Of a stretch of DNA of 64,000 bases, positions 18,000 to 28,492 are shown in pieces. The position numbers were made by a program, and so were the translations under genes. The notes beneath the pieces were generated by a model. The model saw only the letters and a list, made by a program, of their open reading frames with translations. It was not told where the DNA came from and ran no database searches. The DNA is from Chitinophagaceae bacterium (GTDB taxonomy: Bacteria; Bacteroidota; Bacteroidia; Chitinophagales; Chitinophagaceae): NCBI GenBank assembly GCA_016710165.1, contig JADJLJ010000001.1, positions 1,240,001-1,304,000 on the forward strand. Reading direction: 5' to 3'. The first letter of the stretch is position 1; each line of letters begins with the position of its first letter.

Positions 18000-19450
18000 T
18001 TACTTACCGGCGGAAATTTTGTTATCAATAAACTCCCACTCCTTTACAAGCGAAGGCTGATGTTCTTTTTTCACTATCGCATCAAATTGTTTTAGCAGTT
18101 CCGGATATAGTGCCGCCACATTTGTTGTTTCATTTATGTCTGTTTCAAGGTTATACAGTTCCCACATGGCAAAAGGATTTTTTTTCAGATTTATCTTTAC
18201 CGCTTTCCAATCTCCCATACGGATGGCCAATTGACCTCCTTTTTCGGGGTACTCAAAATATAGATACGTATGTTTTTTTTGCTTTTTGGTTTTCCCTGAC
18301 AATTCCGGCAAAAAAGAAATGCCGTCGGTATTATCAACGTGTTGTTTTGTAATATCAGCCACTGTTGCAAAAAAATCATATTGTGTGCTTACCAAGCGGG
18401 ATGTAGTTCCTGCTTTGATGCGTCCCGGCCACCTTACAATAAAAGGCATTCTTATGCCCCCTTCGTATAAATCCATTTTTAAACCTCTGAGCCCATCTAC
18501 ACTATTAAAATATTTTGCATTTACCCCTCCATTAAAAGTAGCGCCGTTATCGCTGCTGAACAGAATAAGGGTATTTTCATCAAGGCCCAATTGTTTTATT
18601 TTGGTCATTATTATACCTACCTGTGCATCCAGATAAGTGATCATAGCAGCGTAAGCAGATAGTGGGTATTTAGCTGAAGCATACCCTTGCTGGCCATAGT
18701 ACGGCTTTTCATCAAATTGACCGACATATTTATTTATCCATTCATCAGGTGCCTGCAGCGATACATGGGGAAGAGTATATGGCAGATACAAAAAAAAAGG
18801 GTTGTTTTTATTTTTATCTATAAAATGCAAAGCTTTACCGGTCATTAATGCCGGTGCATAATCTTTGCCTTTAAAATAATCAAAATCTTTATCGGTAACA
18901 TTTGCAGAATCTGATTTTTGTGCACATTTATAAAAGACTGATTCAATGTATCCCATTTATCATTTTCCCATAAATGAGTTGGGTAAAAATTATGGGCCTG
19001 TTTCTGGTCTAAATAACCATAGTAATAATCAAAACCATGTTTTAAGGGAGAACCTTCCGTGTTTCCCATTCCCAGTCCCCACTTACCTACAAGGGCTGTT
19101 TTGTAACCTTTTTGTTTTAGTAAATCAGCCACTGTAAATGCTTCGGATGGCAAGGGCATTTGTCCTCTCTCGGCGCTGTCAGCAAAGCCGCCCAGTTCAT
19201 AATTGCCACGGATATAAGAATGCCCGGCATGTTTACCTGTCATAAGCATGGCCCTTGATGGTGCACAAACCGGCGCACTGCTGTAATGCTGCAAAAACCT
19301 GATTCCTTCTGCCGCCATTCTGTCGAGATTGGGTGTTTTAATTTTTTGCTGACCATAACACCATCTGTATTTGCAAATAATACTTGTGAAAAGGCCTTTT
19401 TTTTTTTTGGGAAAAAATCCTGCTAATATCACAAATAAAGTAATTTTCAT
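18000..19450 (-). pseudogene. sulfatase (arylsulfatase family), frameshifted
   Basis: Homology to type I sulfatases is clear in two frames. Frame one (19450-about 18910) carries the formylglycine signature CAPSR and MLMTGKHAGHSYIRGNYE. Frame two continues with SSDNGATFNGG, GLRGLKMDLYEGGIRMPFIVRWPG and ends WEFIDNKI. The shift is near an A5 run at about 18914-18918. The N-terminal segment that should hold the first metal-binding Asp pair (ILADDLGYGD) is absent. It is replaced by Lys-rich sequence from a run of twelve A at 19397-19408, and no frame restores it. The enzyme would have acted on sulfated amino sugars (galactosamine- or glucosamine-6-sulfate). Sequencing error could explain the inner shift but not easily the missing segment. 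Confidence 0.85.
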
Positions 19451-19472
19451 TTTCCTTCTTTTGTATTTTAAT

Positions 19473-20654
19473 TTATTTTAAATATTGTTCCAGTATTTGC
19501 ATACAATACCATTCCTGCCGTGGTAAATGAAAAGGCCCTTTATACAAATTTCCTTTTGCCGGTTGCGCTAATGTACCATCCCGGTGCAGGTAACCAAACC
19601 ATTCCCCGTTTTCTTTATCATGGAAATGTGAGTATGAATAATCATGTACCATCTTATGCCACTCAGCATATTTTTCATTGCCGGTCATTATATAAGCCAG
19701 CATTGTTGCAATGATTACTTCATTATGCGGCCACCACATTTTCATATCCTGCCAGTATTCCTGCACAGGTTTGTTATATACATCACGGAAATATAAAATG
19801 CCGCCATGTTCTTTATCCCATCCTCTTTCCCACATATAGTCCAGCATCCGGCAGCCCAAATCAATTAATCGCTTATCATTATTACGGTGCTTTGCCTCAT
19901 GCAAAATAAACCAGGCACCTTCCATAGCATGTCCGGGATTTAAAGTTCTTCCATCAATATGGTCAATGATGCTTCCATCTGGAGCTACCTGCTCCATTAC
20001 ACATTTTATATCGTCTTTTACAAAATCTCTTTCTATTTCAGCCATCCATTTCTCTATCCATTCATCGCAGCGGGGGTCGCCAATTGTTTCTCTTAATTGT
20101 TGCGCCGTATTTATCATTATCATTGGCACACCAATACCTTTTGATGGTCTTGTACCAGTGAATTTTGATTGCAGCAGGCCGGGAGTAGTTGCATACTCAA
20201 TACATTTTCCAAATACAAATCTTGCTTTTTTGGCTGCTTCTTCACTGCCACTGGCTTTTGCATAAGCCGCTGCTGCAATTACATAAAATGTTTCAGAGAA
20301 AAAATATCTTCTTTTGCGAATAGGTCTTCCATCTCTTGTTACATGAAAAAACATCTGCCCATCGGTATCAAAACAATGCTTGTTTAAAAAATCATACCCA
20401 AGCTTTGCTCCATCAAGCCATTCCTGTTTTTTTTCTACCGTATTGTATAGAGTGGACAGCATCCATGTTGCCCTGCCTTGTATCCATACGGCTTTATCAT
20501 CATCAATCAATGAACCATCTGCATCTCTCATTAACAGAAACCCGCCGCATTCTTTATCAAAACAGCGGGGGAACCAAAACGGAACGGTGTCGCTCAGCAA
20601 CTGGTTAGTATAAAATTCTTTTAGCGTTTCTAAGTCTTGTTTTTGATAACTCAT
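19473..20654 (-). CDS. N-acylglucosamine 2-epimerase (AGE/RenBP family)
   Basis: 393 residues forming an alpha/alpha-barrel of the GlcNAc 2-epimerase family. Typical segments are FWFPRCFDKECGGF near the start, WIQGRATWMLSTLYN, HAMEGAWFILHEAKHR and MKMWWPHNEVIIATMLAY near the end, where conserved His and Arg residues do catalysis. There is no signal peptide. It interconverts ManNAc and GlcNAc, so ManNAc released by NanA can be phosphorylated by a GlcNAc or glucose kinase, as in the Bacteroides nanLET pathway. It sits 24 bp before the sialidase and is intact. Confidence 0.92.
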   Translation of the reverse strand: MSYQKQDLETLKEFYTNQLLSDTVPFWFPRCFDKECGGFLLMRDADGSLIDDDKAVWIQGRATWMLSTLYNTVEKKQEWLDGAKLGYDFLNKHCFDTDGQMFFHVTRDGRPIRKRRYFFSETFYVIAAAAYAKASGSEEAAKKARFVFGKCIEYATTPGLLQSKFTGTRPSKGIGVPMIMINTAQQLRETIGDPRCDEWIEKWMAEIERDFVKDDIKCVMEQVAPDGSIIDHIDGRTLNPGHAMEGAWFILHEAKHRNNDKRLIDLGCRMLDYMWERGWDKEHGGILYFRDVYNKPVQEYWQDMKMWWPHNEVIIATMLAYIMTGNEKYAEWHKMVHDYSYSHFHDKENGEWFGYLHRDGTLAQPAKGNLYKGPFHLPRQEWYCMQILEQYLK

Positions 20655-20678
20655 TACTTCAGTTTGTTTTTATAATAA

Positions 20679-21854
20679 TCATTTCAACTTTACGCTGATA
20701 AAAACTATTTGCCTGTAATTTTCTTTCTCATACAATACACCCACTTTGTTTTTATCCAACTCTACTATATCGGAATAGGCAGCAAAGTCCATTCTTTTAT
20801 CCTTGTAAGGTTTTTCATTTTTAGCCAGCAGGATGTTTTTCTTCCAGGTTTTCCCTTCATCAAAACTTATGCGTAACGTAAGTTTGTCCCTGCTTGAGGT
20901 ATCAGCCGCATTGCAAAAGACAAGAATGTTTTTCCCTTTTTTTGTACCTGTATTCAACAAACTTCCCTGGCAAACAGGGTCAGGAAGATTTTTATCAAAA
21001 TAACTGGTGTCCCAGGTAGCGCCACCGTCGCTGCTGATGGAAACAATTCTTTGCCGGATATGCCCCCGCTGATTACGGCTGTTCATCATCAACCTGTCAT
21101 TACTTAATTCGGCTGCGGTAGATTCATTACTTCCGGGAACATTTAAAGAAGTACCAAGATGAAATGTTTTGCCATGGTCATCCGTATAAAACCCATGAGC
21201 ATCATAATCCATTGCCTGTTTTTGCGGCCCGCCTGCTGAATGATTTGCCGCCACAAAAATTCTTCCTTTGTACTTTCCCTTTTGAAATTGCATGGCATGG
21301 CCGGGTGTGTTGGCATAAGTCCGCCAGTCTTCCGGGAAATTATAAGCGGCGTTTAGCAGTATTTGTTTGGGGCGATGAACCTGCGTTGTTATATCAACTG
21401 CATTGCTCCATGTATGGCCGCCATCAACTGATGTTTTATACCATACCTGCTTATATCCTTTACCTTTTCTCACTTCTCCTTCATGATTATTGCCGGTATT
21501 ATAAAACAAAAAAATCCGGCCATTGGGGTATGCAGGGTCTGTTAAATCAACCACAGGTGCAGGATTACCGGCTTGTAAAGTATCAAACTCAGCTACATGT
21601 TGCAAAGCACTCCATGTATTGCCGCCATCACCACTGCGTTTCAATACAATATTAATATCTCCAAAGTCTCCAGCATTATTAACACGACCTTCAGCAAATG
21701 CCAGCAACTCACCATTGGGCAGGGAAACGATGGCAGGGATGCGATATGATTTATGGCCTTCAGTACCCGATATAAAAACAGGGACAGTTTTGTATTGAGC
21801 AGTGCTACTAACCAAACTGAAAATCGCAATGATGAATAATGATGCAGCCTTCAT
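20679..21854 (-). CDS. exo-alpha-sialidase (GH33)
   Basis: 391 residues with signal peptide 1-19. The six-bladed sialidase fold is shown by the FRIP-like motif SYRIPAI at about residues 36-42 and four Asp boxes (RSGDGGNTW, SVDGGHTW, SSDGGATW, SFDEGKTW). A nucleophile Tyr/Glu region lies near the end (KVGVLYEKENYRQIVF). It cleaves terminal sialic acid from glycoconjugates. Length is normal for a single-domain secreted sialidase, with no extra binding domain. It remains open in full, unlike the second sialidase directly upstream. Confidence 0.95.
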   Translation of the reverse strand: MKAASLFIIAIFSLVSSTAQYKTVPVFISGTEGHKSYRIPAIVSLPNGELLAFAEGRVNNAGDFGDINIVLKRSGDGGNTWSALQHVAEFDTLQAGNPAPVVDLTDPAYPNGRIFLFYNTGNNHEGEVRKGKGYKQVWYKTSVDGGHTWSNAVDITTQVHRPKQILLNAAYNFPEDWRTYANTPGHAMQFQKGKYKGRIFVAANHSAGGPQKQAMDYDAHGFYTDDHGKTFHLGTSLNVPGSNESTAAELSNDRLMMNSRNQRGHIRQRIVSISSDGGATWDTSYFDKNLPDPVCQGSLLNTGTKKGKNILVFCNAADTSSRDKLTLRISFDEGKTWKKNILLAKNEKPYKDKRMDFAAYSDIVELDKNKVGVLYEKENYRQIVFISVKLK

Positions 21855-21878
21855 TTATGATTGTGTTTAATCCTTGAT

Positions 21879-23448
21879 TTATTTTATTATTTCACTAACC
21901 GGCACTTTTACATAATACAAATCCTTTGTACCCTCGTATAACAATCCAATAGTATTATCATCAATCTTTGTTAAACAGGAATAGCCGAAACACTTCTTTC
22001 ATCAATCAGCAACTGATTTACCGGCAACCATGTTTGTCCTAAATCCAAACTTGCCTTGATGGTAATTTTTTCTCTGGGCGCAGCAGAAGTATTGGGGTTG
22101 CTGAAAAACAAAACATCTTTCAACGTTCCGTTTACATTCACTTTTGCTTTAATAAAGCTCCCCATACATACAGGGTCGGGCAATGTGTTGTAAGAAATGG
22201 AATGTTCTGTCCAGCTTGCGCCCATATTTGTAGTGGTAGCTACACTTCTAAAACTTCCCCGGTTGTCCCGCATGTTCAACATCAATGTACCGGGTGTTGT
22301 TTCCACCACCTGTGCTTCGGTGGTGTTTGATTTTGGGCCAAGGATTTTCCCTTTCCATGTACTGCCGTTATTATCGCTGTAAATAATAGTGGAGTAGGGA
22401 ACATTGCCAGCCGTCCAGTATTGCGCTGCAAAAACCAATTTGCCATCCTGCATGGCAATACCATTGCCGGGGCCATTGAAAAATATTTTCCATGCCGGTT
22501 CTTTTATTTGCGGGGTTATGGTATATGGCGCAGACCAGGTAGCCCCATCATCTGTACTGCTTACTAATACAAACTGCCCGGTAGAATCCGGAGAAATGCC
22601 GCCTATAGAACCGGCAATAGAACGATTGCCTTTGCTCCATAATGCTGCAACAAATATTTTTTTTGTAACGGGGTCAAATAAAACAGCCGGGTCGCCAATG
22701 CCGTTGTTTTCATGAGGGGCGCCCATGTCCATAATTATTTTCATCGGCTGCCATGTTCTTCCACTGTCGGTGCTGCGGCTCATGCCCACATCAATATTGC
22801 CTGGTAAATCGCCACTACCGGTATAGCGTATATCATACACCGCAATTAATGTTCCCCTGTCTGTTTGCACTATACCGGGAATGCGGTAGGTGTTTACGCC
22901 ATCATCACCTGCTTTTCTTACTGCCACACCGGCCCGTTTTGAATAAACAGAATTGTCCTGAGTAATTATAATTTCTTTTCCTTCTTCCGTAGTCAGCCTA
23001 GTGCAACGTAATTCAATTTTATTATCAATGCCTGCATTGTTTTTTAAAACAATGCTGGCCCAGATAAAACGGGTGCCGGGCTGCAAATTTAGTGTTACAG
23101 GTATACCCATTGCCGCAGCAGGAGAAACGGATGCAATGGATGGAATGGTAAAAACCGGGTCGGCCCCGGATGCATAAATGTTTATTTTATCCACCCCAGC
23201 AATGGCCTGCGTATTCAGTGTACACTGTAGCTTTCTTATTTTTTGTTCTGCATTGCCCGCAGGTATAGTAATAGCTACCCGTACAATGGGATTTTCTGCC
23301 AACCCACGCAACACAGGGATATCAGGCGAGTAAGAACTTGCCTGTACATTGCCGGCGGCGGTGGCGGAGAAGATTTTTTTGAACACTCAAAACTGCACAT
23401 TGCAAGCAATAAAATACAGGCCCACATTTTAAACCGAACTGTTCCCAT
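21879..23448 (-). pseudogene. second exo-alpha-sialidase (GH33) lipoprotein, two frameshifts
   Basis: The central 23386-21971 frame holds a BNR sialidase with a beta-rich N-terminal domain, the motif TYRIPGI and five Asp boxes (for example SRSTDSGRTW and SSTDDGATW). Upstream, another frame from the ATG at 23448 encodes a lipoprotein signal (MWACILLLAMCSFEC) that must belong to it. The shift lies in the A7 run or the CCG repeat near 23360-23385. Downstream, after LLIDERS, a one-base shift near 21990 moves the real ending (GYSCLTKIDDNTIGLLYEG to a stop at 21879) into a different frame. The missing end includes the conserved Tyr region, so the product as read would be inactive. If both are sequence errors, this is an outer-surface sialidase. 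Confidence 0.85.
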
Positions 23449-23457
23449 AAATTCTTT

Positions 23458-24686
23458 TTATACTTCAGTGAATTCTTTATTCTTTGGCCGCAGGAACAAT
23501 AACTGGATAATTAAAGCCACTGCCACAATTCCTGCAAGCATGGCAAAATCTTTTCCCAACTTTCCGGCATCTGTTGATTTACCAAGCAGGTCGGTTATAA
23601 ATGCTCCGGCAAATACACCAACCATATTCATCAATCCATAAGCAGTGGCCCTGTATTTTTTTGAAACAAACTGGCAAAGTATCGGCATGTTGTTGGCATC
23701 GAACATACCAAAGCCAAAACCAAAACAAAATGCCGAACCAATAACTGCAAATAAGGAATGACCAAAACCGATAAACAGTAATGCGGGAATGGTTAATCCC
23801 AAACCAATAGCACTTGTATAAATTCTGCCACGGATATTTTTCTGCACCCAACGGTCAGATAAAATTCCGCCGAAGATGACTCCCAAAAAAGATGATGCGG
23901 CAATAGTGATGGTGGATAATGGACCGGCTTTCGACATATCAATATTTAAGTTTTCGGCAAACAGTGTGGGCAGCCAGTTTTTTACTCCCCAACCGGGTAG
24001 GCTGGGTATGGCAAAATAGAAAAGTATTATCCAGAAGGAAATGTTTACAAACAAAACGCCAAGCCCTTTAAAAACTGATGATTTCTCTTTTACAATATCA
24101 TCCGCTGTTTCAGTATATCTTTTTCCTTTAAAAATAAAATCAGCACGGCTGAATAAACGATACCGATGATGCCGAATGACTGAAATGTTTGCTGCCAGGA
24201 AAACTCTGCAGCTATGGTTGCACCAAAGCCGCCGAGGGCCTGGCCCATATACAAACCCGTCATGTGAATACCAACGGCCAGTGACCTTGTTTTATCAGAA
24301 TGATAATCGGCAATGAGTGATAGCCCGGCAGGAATATATAACGCCTCACTTACACCCATTGCAGCACGCAGCCAATACAATTGGTCAAATGTTTTTGCAT
24401 ATCCCATTGCAAACGTAACAGCACTCCAAACAAACAAACTTCCTACGATTAACCATTTTCTGTTTATTCTGTCAGCAATGATGCCTGATACAGGACTCAT
24501 AAATCCGTATATCCAGAGGAAGATTGCCATCAGATACCCGAAGTTGGTGGCTGATTGCAGTTCTGAAATATCCACCATCATGGTAGGCTTCATGGTGCTG
24601 AGCATTTGCCTGTCCATATAATTAAGCAATGCTACCACCCAAAGCAGCGCCACTACTATCCAGGGATATTTTTTTGATTGTATCAT
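23458..24686 (-). pseudogene. MFS transporter, NanT-like, frameshifted
   Basis: The first half (24686-24090, 198 aa) holds six membrane segments with the major-facilitator motif GIIADRINRKW between helices 2 and 3. The second half (24054-23458) holds helices 7-12 with GGILSDRWVQKNIRGR. The frame moves near a run of five A at about 24117-24122. The other frame reads RYTETADDIVKEKSS across the gap, as expected for the central cytoplasmic loop. Together they make one 12-helix symporter of normal length, most likely for N-acetylneuraminate given the flanking nanM and sialidase genes. The ATG overlaps the nanM stop by 4 bp (ATGA), so translation is coupled. Confidence 0.88.
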
Positions 24687-25849
24687 TTTGTTTGTTGCAA
24701 GATTTTTACTGATAAAATATTGGGTGTACGAACACCTGCTTTTATTTCACCGCTGGGTATCATCGCAATATTATCCCACCAGAAAGCAGTAGTGGTTACA
24801 GGTACAGGAAAGGGTATCGTTCCTGCAGTTTTGCATTTTCCTGTATTGATATTGTAAAGAAGAACTTCCTTACTGAATCCGGGATGTGCTTCGAGTAATT
24901 GAATTTTCTGTTGCGTTAACTGTTTTTTTTCTGCTTCGGTTTTGGCCTTACTGATATCTGCGTTAAAATTTTCCACTTTGCTAAAAGTGGTGCCTCTGTC
25001 GCCTCCAAACAACACGATACCAGCAGAACCGGCAGCTACCCCGGTTCCGGCTGATAATGTGTACAGTAAAGGTTCTAATTCATTCCATTGGTTTTTCAAT
25101 GCGTTGTATTCATACACAGAATTATATAATTCGCTGATGCCCACAGGGGTTTTTCGCCGTCCCCCAAAAAGGTAAAGTTTCAAAATCCCATTTACTCGAG
25201 GTGCAACAAGCACAGCATGGGAAACCGGTTTAGGAACTGAGGCTAATTCTTTCCATCCTTCACCTGTATTGTTCAGGTCAATAGACCAACATTTATCTGA
25301 AACGCTATCGGTTGTTTCACCTCCTGCCACATAAACAATATTTTTATCGGAAACAGCAGATGCATTTGTAATAGCAACAGGAAGCTTGGGCAAACTTTTT
25401 ACTACGGCAGATTTAATTTCATTATCCCATTGCATTAAAAACACTTTATCAGAAATACCTGCTTCATTTTCTCCGCCGGCATAAACAAGCCCTTTGGGTG
25501 TGGAGCAATTAGCGCTATAGGCTATATTTTCCGGTAATTTTAATTCAATGGCCAGTCGTGTAAACCGGGTACCATTTTTTTTATAAACATATATGTCACC
25601 GTAATACTTTTTTTTCCCTCCCTGCCAGGGCATACTGTCGGGGAAATTTGCCCCCCCGGCAACAAACATTTTGTTACCGCTTACACCGGTAACCGGGCCT
25701 GCAAAACCCAATGAAACTTGTTGTCCGCTATCCGCAGGCAGTTCAGCAGCTATTTCCCATTTCATAGAAATGCCAGTAGTTTTTTGTGCCATAACAGGTG
25801 CAGTTAAAAACATGAGTTTTGTAATTATAAATGGCAAGTATTGGTTCAT
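24683..25849 (-). CDS. nanM: cyclically permuted mutarotase (N-acetylneuraminate epimerase, NanM-like)
   Basis: 388 residues with a signal peptide (1-21). It is a kelch-type six-bladed propeller with repeats such as GNKMFVAGGAN, GLVYAGGENEAG, NIVYVAGGET, KLYLFGGRRK and GIVLFGGDRG. The order of blades and the WEIAAELPADSG start match the cyclically permuted mutarotase family. NanM speeds conversion of the alpha-anomer released by sialidase to the beta-anomer preferred by transporters. The periplasmic position agrees with that. It is placed between nanA (8 bp) and the MFS gene (4-bp overlap), and is intact. Confidence 0.93.
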   Translation of the reverse strand: MNQYLPFIITKLMFLTAPVMAQKTTGISMKWEIAAELPADSGQQVSLGFAGPVTGVSGNKMFVAGGANFPDSMPWQGGKKKYYGDIYVYKKNGTRFTRLAIELKLPENIAYSANCSTPKGLVYAGGENEAGISDKVFLMQWDNEIKSAVVKSLPKLPVAITNASAVSDKNIVYVAGGETTDSVSDKCWSIDLNNTGEGWKELASVPKPVSHAVLVAPRVNGILKLYLFGGRRKTPVGISELYNSVYEYNALKNQWNELEPLLYTLSAGTGVAAGSAGIVLFGGDRGTTFSKVENFNADISKAKTEAEKKQLTQQKIQLLEAHPGFSKEVLLYNINTGKCKTAGTIPFPVPVTTTAFWWDNIAMIPSGEIKAGVRTPNILSVKILQQTK

Positions 25850-25857
25850 TTATTATA

Positions 25858-26796
25858 TCATATTTGAGCAACAGGTGTTTTAGAACAGAAATTACTGAAC
25901 ATAAGTTGTCCAACTTCTTTTTTGAATAACTCAAAATTATCAGCATCCATATTCTTTACAGGTAAACGAAATTCACCACAGTCTAACCCGATTAATTTCA
26001 TATATGCTTTGCCAGTTGCAATGCCCCCATATTTGCCCAGCAACCGTATCATATCAATTGATTGCTGTTGCAATAATTGTGCTTTTTGCAAATCACCATC
26101 ATTAAAAGCATCTATAAGATTATAGTACAAAGGCGCTGCATAGTTAAAGGTGCTGCCTACTGCTGCCTTTGCCCCTAATGATAAAGCAGGTAACATATTT
26201 TCATCCCTGCCCCACAGCATATCATACTTACCATTTTGAAAATGGATACAAGAAAGAAAATCCATAAAATCTTCATGAGTATATTTTATTCCGGCAAAAT
26301 TTGGCACTTTACCATCAATGGCTTTTAATAAATCAAACATTGGAAAACCAACACCAGTTAATACAGGAATGTGGTAATAATAGAAAGGCATATCCGGTAC
26401 TGCTGAAGCGACTTCATAACAGCATTGTGCCAGCATTTCTACATTGGCTGGTTTAAAGTAAAAAGGCGATGTAAAAGAAACCGCATTCAATCCAATTTCC
26501 CTGGCATGTAAGGCCAGTTCTTTGCAATCTGTCAGGCAGGTGCCGCCTAATAATGGCATTACAATAAAATCGGCATCGCCTTTTGTACAGGCAGCCCATG
26601 CTTCAGCCACTGCTTTTTTTTCATCCACCGACATGGAAACCCCCTCGCCGGTGGAGCCGCAAATAAAAGCCCCTATAACCCCATTTGCTTTAAGCATTTT
26701 GTAGTATGAAGGAATAAGGGATAGATTTAGTGAGCCATCCTTATACATCGGTGTAAATGGCGCTGCTATTAAGCCTTGTAATTGTGGAAATGCCAT
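25858..26796 (-). CDS. nanA: N-acetylneuraminate lyase
   Basis: 312 residues of the DHDPS/NAL TIM-barrel superfamily: GSTGEG at 47-52 binds the pyruvate carboxylate, Y141 in YYYHIP is the catalytic Tyr, and K171 in AGIKYTHED forms the Schiff base. It splits N-acetylneuraminate into ManNAc and pyruvate in the cytoplasm. The barrel resembles Bacteroidota NanL more than DapA because of the sialic acid context and GIKYTHED. It is the first gene after the terminator that follows susD and probably starts the catabolic part of the operon. Confidence 0.94.
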   Translation of the reverse strand: MAFPQLQGLIAAPFTPMYKDGSLNLSLIPSYYKMLKANGVIGAFICGSTGEGVSMSVDEKKAVAEAWAACTKGDADFIVMPLLGGTCLTDCKELALHAREIGLNAVSFTSPFYFKPANVEMLAQCCYEVASAVPDMPFYYYHIPVLTGVGFPMFDLLKAIDGKVPNFAGIKYTHEDFMDFLSCIHFQNGKYDMLWGRDENMLPALSLGAKAAVGSTFNYAAPLYYNLIDAFNDGDLQKAQLLQQQSIDMIRLLGKYGGIATGKAYMKLIGLDCGEFRLPVKNMDADNFELFKKEVGQLMFSNFCSKTPVAQI

Positions 26797-26847
26797 ATTG
26801 TTATTTTGATATAGTAAGATAATAATTGAAGATAGAGTAATAAAAAA

Positions 26848-26869
26848 CCGGGAGCAAGAATACTCCCGG
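26848..26869 (-). terminator. intrinsic terminator between susD and nanA
   Basis: Perfect stem CCGGGAG / CTCCCGG with an 8-base loop, followed on the minus strand by six T. It is 67 bp after the susD stop and 51 bp before the nanA start. It would reduce read-through from the susC promoter and so set a higher level of the outer-membrane pair over the enzymes, unless nanA has its own promoter. Confidence 0.85.
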
Positions 26870-26935
26870 TGATTGCTTGCTAACTGCTTATGCTATATGA
26901 AAATCATTATTATAACTTCCGTCATCAGGCTATTA

Positions 26936-28474
26936 TCAAAACGCCGGATAACCTGGCGTTTGTGTCAATGCCCTGTTGTTTGTTAAAGAAGCCCTATCAA
27001 TTGGCCAAAGCACTTTATAAGCTTCCGACGATAATACACTGGTGTGCTGGAATACATAACTATTGCCGAAACGGCGCAGGTCATGCCACCTTTTACCCTC
27101 AAAAATGAATTCAAACAAACGTTCCTGCAGAATAGCCTGCTTGGCATCCGCATCAATAACCTGATTAGGGAACCCAATAGTACCTGCAACATAATTGGCC
27201 CCAAATGCTCTTGCCCTTACTAAATTTATTTCTGTTGCCGGATTTTGGCCTGAAAGAACTTTTGCCTCAGCAATCAATAATAATAAGTCTGCATATCTGT
27301 AAATTGGATAATCATTACTGTATACCCTTATGCCGGCTACCTGCTCACCCTCAAATTTCTTAACAAAGCAACCTGCAATAACATACACTCCGGGGCTGGG
27401 CCTTGTGAAGGCCGATTGAATGGAGAACCATTTACGGGCATCGCTATTATTAAACTTTCTGAAAGTGGCCACCCTTACCGGGGCCCTTAACAAGCCGCCC
27501 CAGTTGTCTAAAGTAGGGCTGTTCATCTGCCTTGCATTTAATGAGTCATGAAAATTTGCAATCAATGAAGTTTGCGGATAAAATGTTCCGGAAAACGGTA
27601 GTGAGTTTTCAGCGTTCAGGTTACGAACAGCAAAGATAATTTCACTATTACCACGGCTGGTAACAGCAAATACATTTGCAAAATTTGCTTGCAAAGCAAG
27701 AGCAGGAATATTTGTTTGAATATCAGTTAAGGAATTAAGTGCCGTAGTGGCATCAGCGGCACCACCGCCATTTTGAGATGTCCATAAATACACTTCCGCC
27801 TTTAACATGAGTGTAGCAGCCTTGCTCCAGTAAGATTTTGTGTTGCGGAATGAATAGTCAGTGGCATAGCTGGAGACTGATTTATCAATGTCAGATTTTA
27901 TTAAAACTATAACATCGGCCGCAGGTGAAGCAGGTTTCGCCAGATTTGCAAGATCCACATCTGTAAACAAACCTGTCCAAATTACAACATTACCCCAGGC
28001 ACGGGTTAATTGAAAGTAATAGTATGCCCTCATACCATATGCAAGCCCGAGATAATAGTTTTTGTTGGCCGTACTTACTACAGCCGTTGAACTTAATTTA
28101 TCAATCAGCAAATTTAATTGTGCTATGTTGCTATAAAAACCTCCAAAGCTACCTACTCCCGGGGCATCTAATGTTAGGTTTTGTTGCCAAAAACGCTCCA
28201 GTCCCTGTGTAGCTTCGCCGGTAAATGTACTTGCACTGCCGGGTTCTGTTCCGTAAATATCGGACCTTAATTCGCCCAATGCCTGAATAGATGATACATG
28301 GCTTCTGAACCGGGCATGAATACCCGACACAAATGCATCAAACTGATCTGCTGTTTTCCAATAACTGGCATCGCTGATACTGCTGATGGGCTCCAAATTC
28401 AGTTGCTTTTTACATGAAGTAAAAAAACCTGCTGTAGTAATGGTTATAGTGAGATAACATATTATTCGTTTCAT
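26936..28474 (-). CDS. susD: SusD/RagB family outer-membrane glycan-binding lipoprotein
   Basis: 512 residues with lipobox FTSC at C21 after a short signal. It has the TPR-rich SusD fold: N-terminal LNLEPISSISDASYWKTADQF, a middle SYYFQLTRAWGNV-like helix (AYYYFQLTRAWGN), and the C-terminal YPIYRYADLLLLIAEA and RLFEFIFEGKRWHDLRRFG motifs, all typical. It forms the lid of the SusC channel and binds the oligosaccharide, here probably sialylated or amino-sugar glycans. It is 18 bp downstream of susC. The closing residues TQTPGYPAF are normal. Confidence 0.96.
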   Translation of the reverse strand: MKRIICYLTITITTAGFFTSCKKQLNLEPISSISDASYWKTADQFDAFVSGIHARFRSHVSSIQALGELRSDIYGTEPGSASTFTGEATQGLERFWQQNLTLDAPGVGSFGGFYSNIAQLNLLIDKLSSTAVVSTANKNYYLGLAYGMRAYYYFQLTRAWGNVVIWTGLFTDVDLANLAKPASPAADVIVLIKSDIDKSVSSYATDYSFRNTKSYWSKAATLMLKAEVYLWTSQNGGGAADATTALNSLTDIQTNIPALALQANFANVFAVTSRGNSEIIFAVRNLNAENSLPFSGTFYPQTSLIANFHDSLNARQMNSPTLDNWGGLLRAPVRVATFRKFNNSDARKWFSIQSAFTRPSPGVYVIAGCFVKKFEGEQVAGIRVYSNDYPIYRYADLLLLIAEAKVLSGQNPATEINLVRARAFGANYVAGTIGFPNQVIDADAKQAILQERLFEFIFEGKRWHDLRRFGNSYVFQHTSVLSSEAYKVLWPIDRASLTNNRALTQTPGYPAF

Positions 28475-28492
28475 AAATAAAATTTTTAAAGA

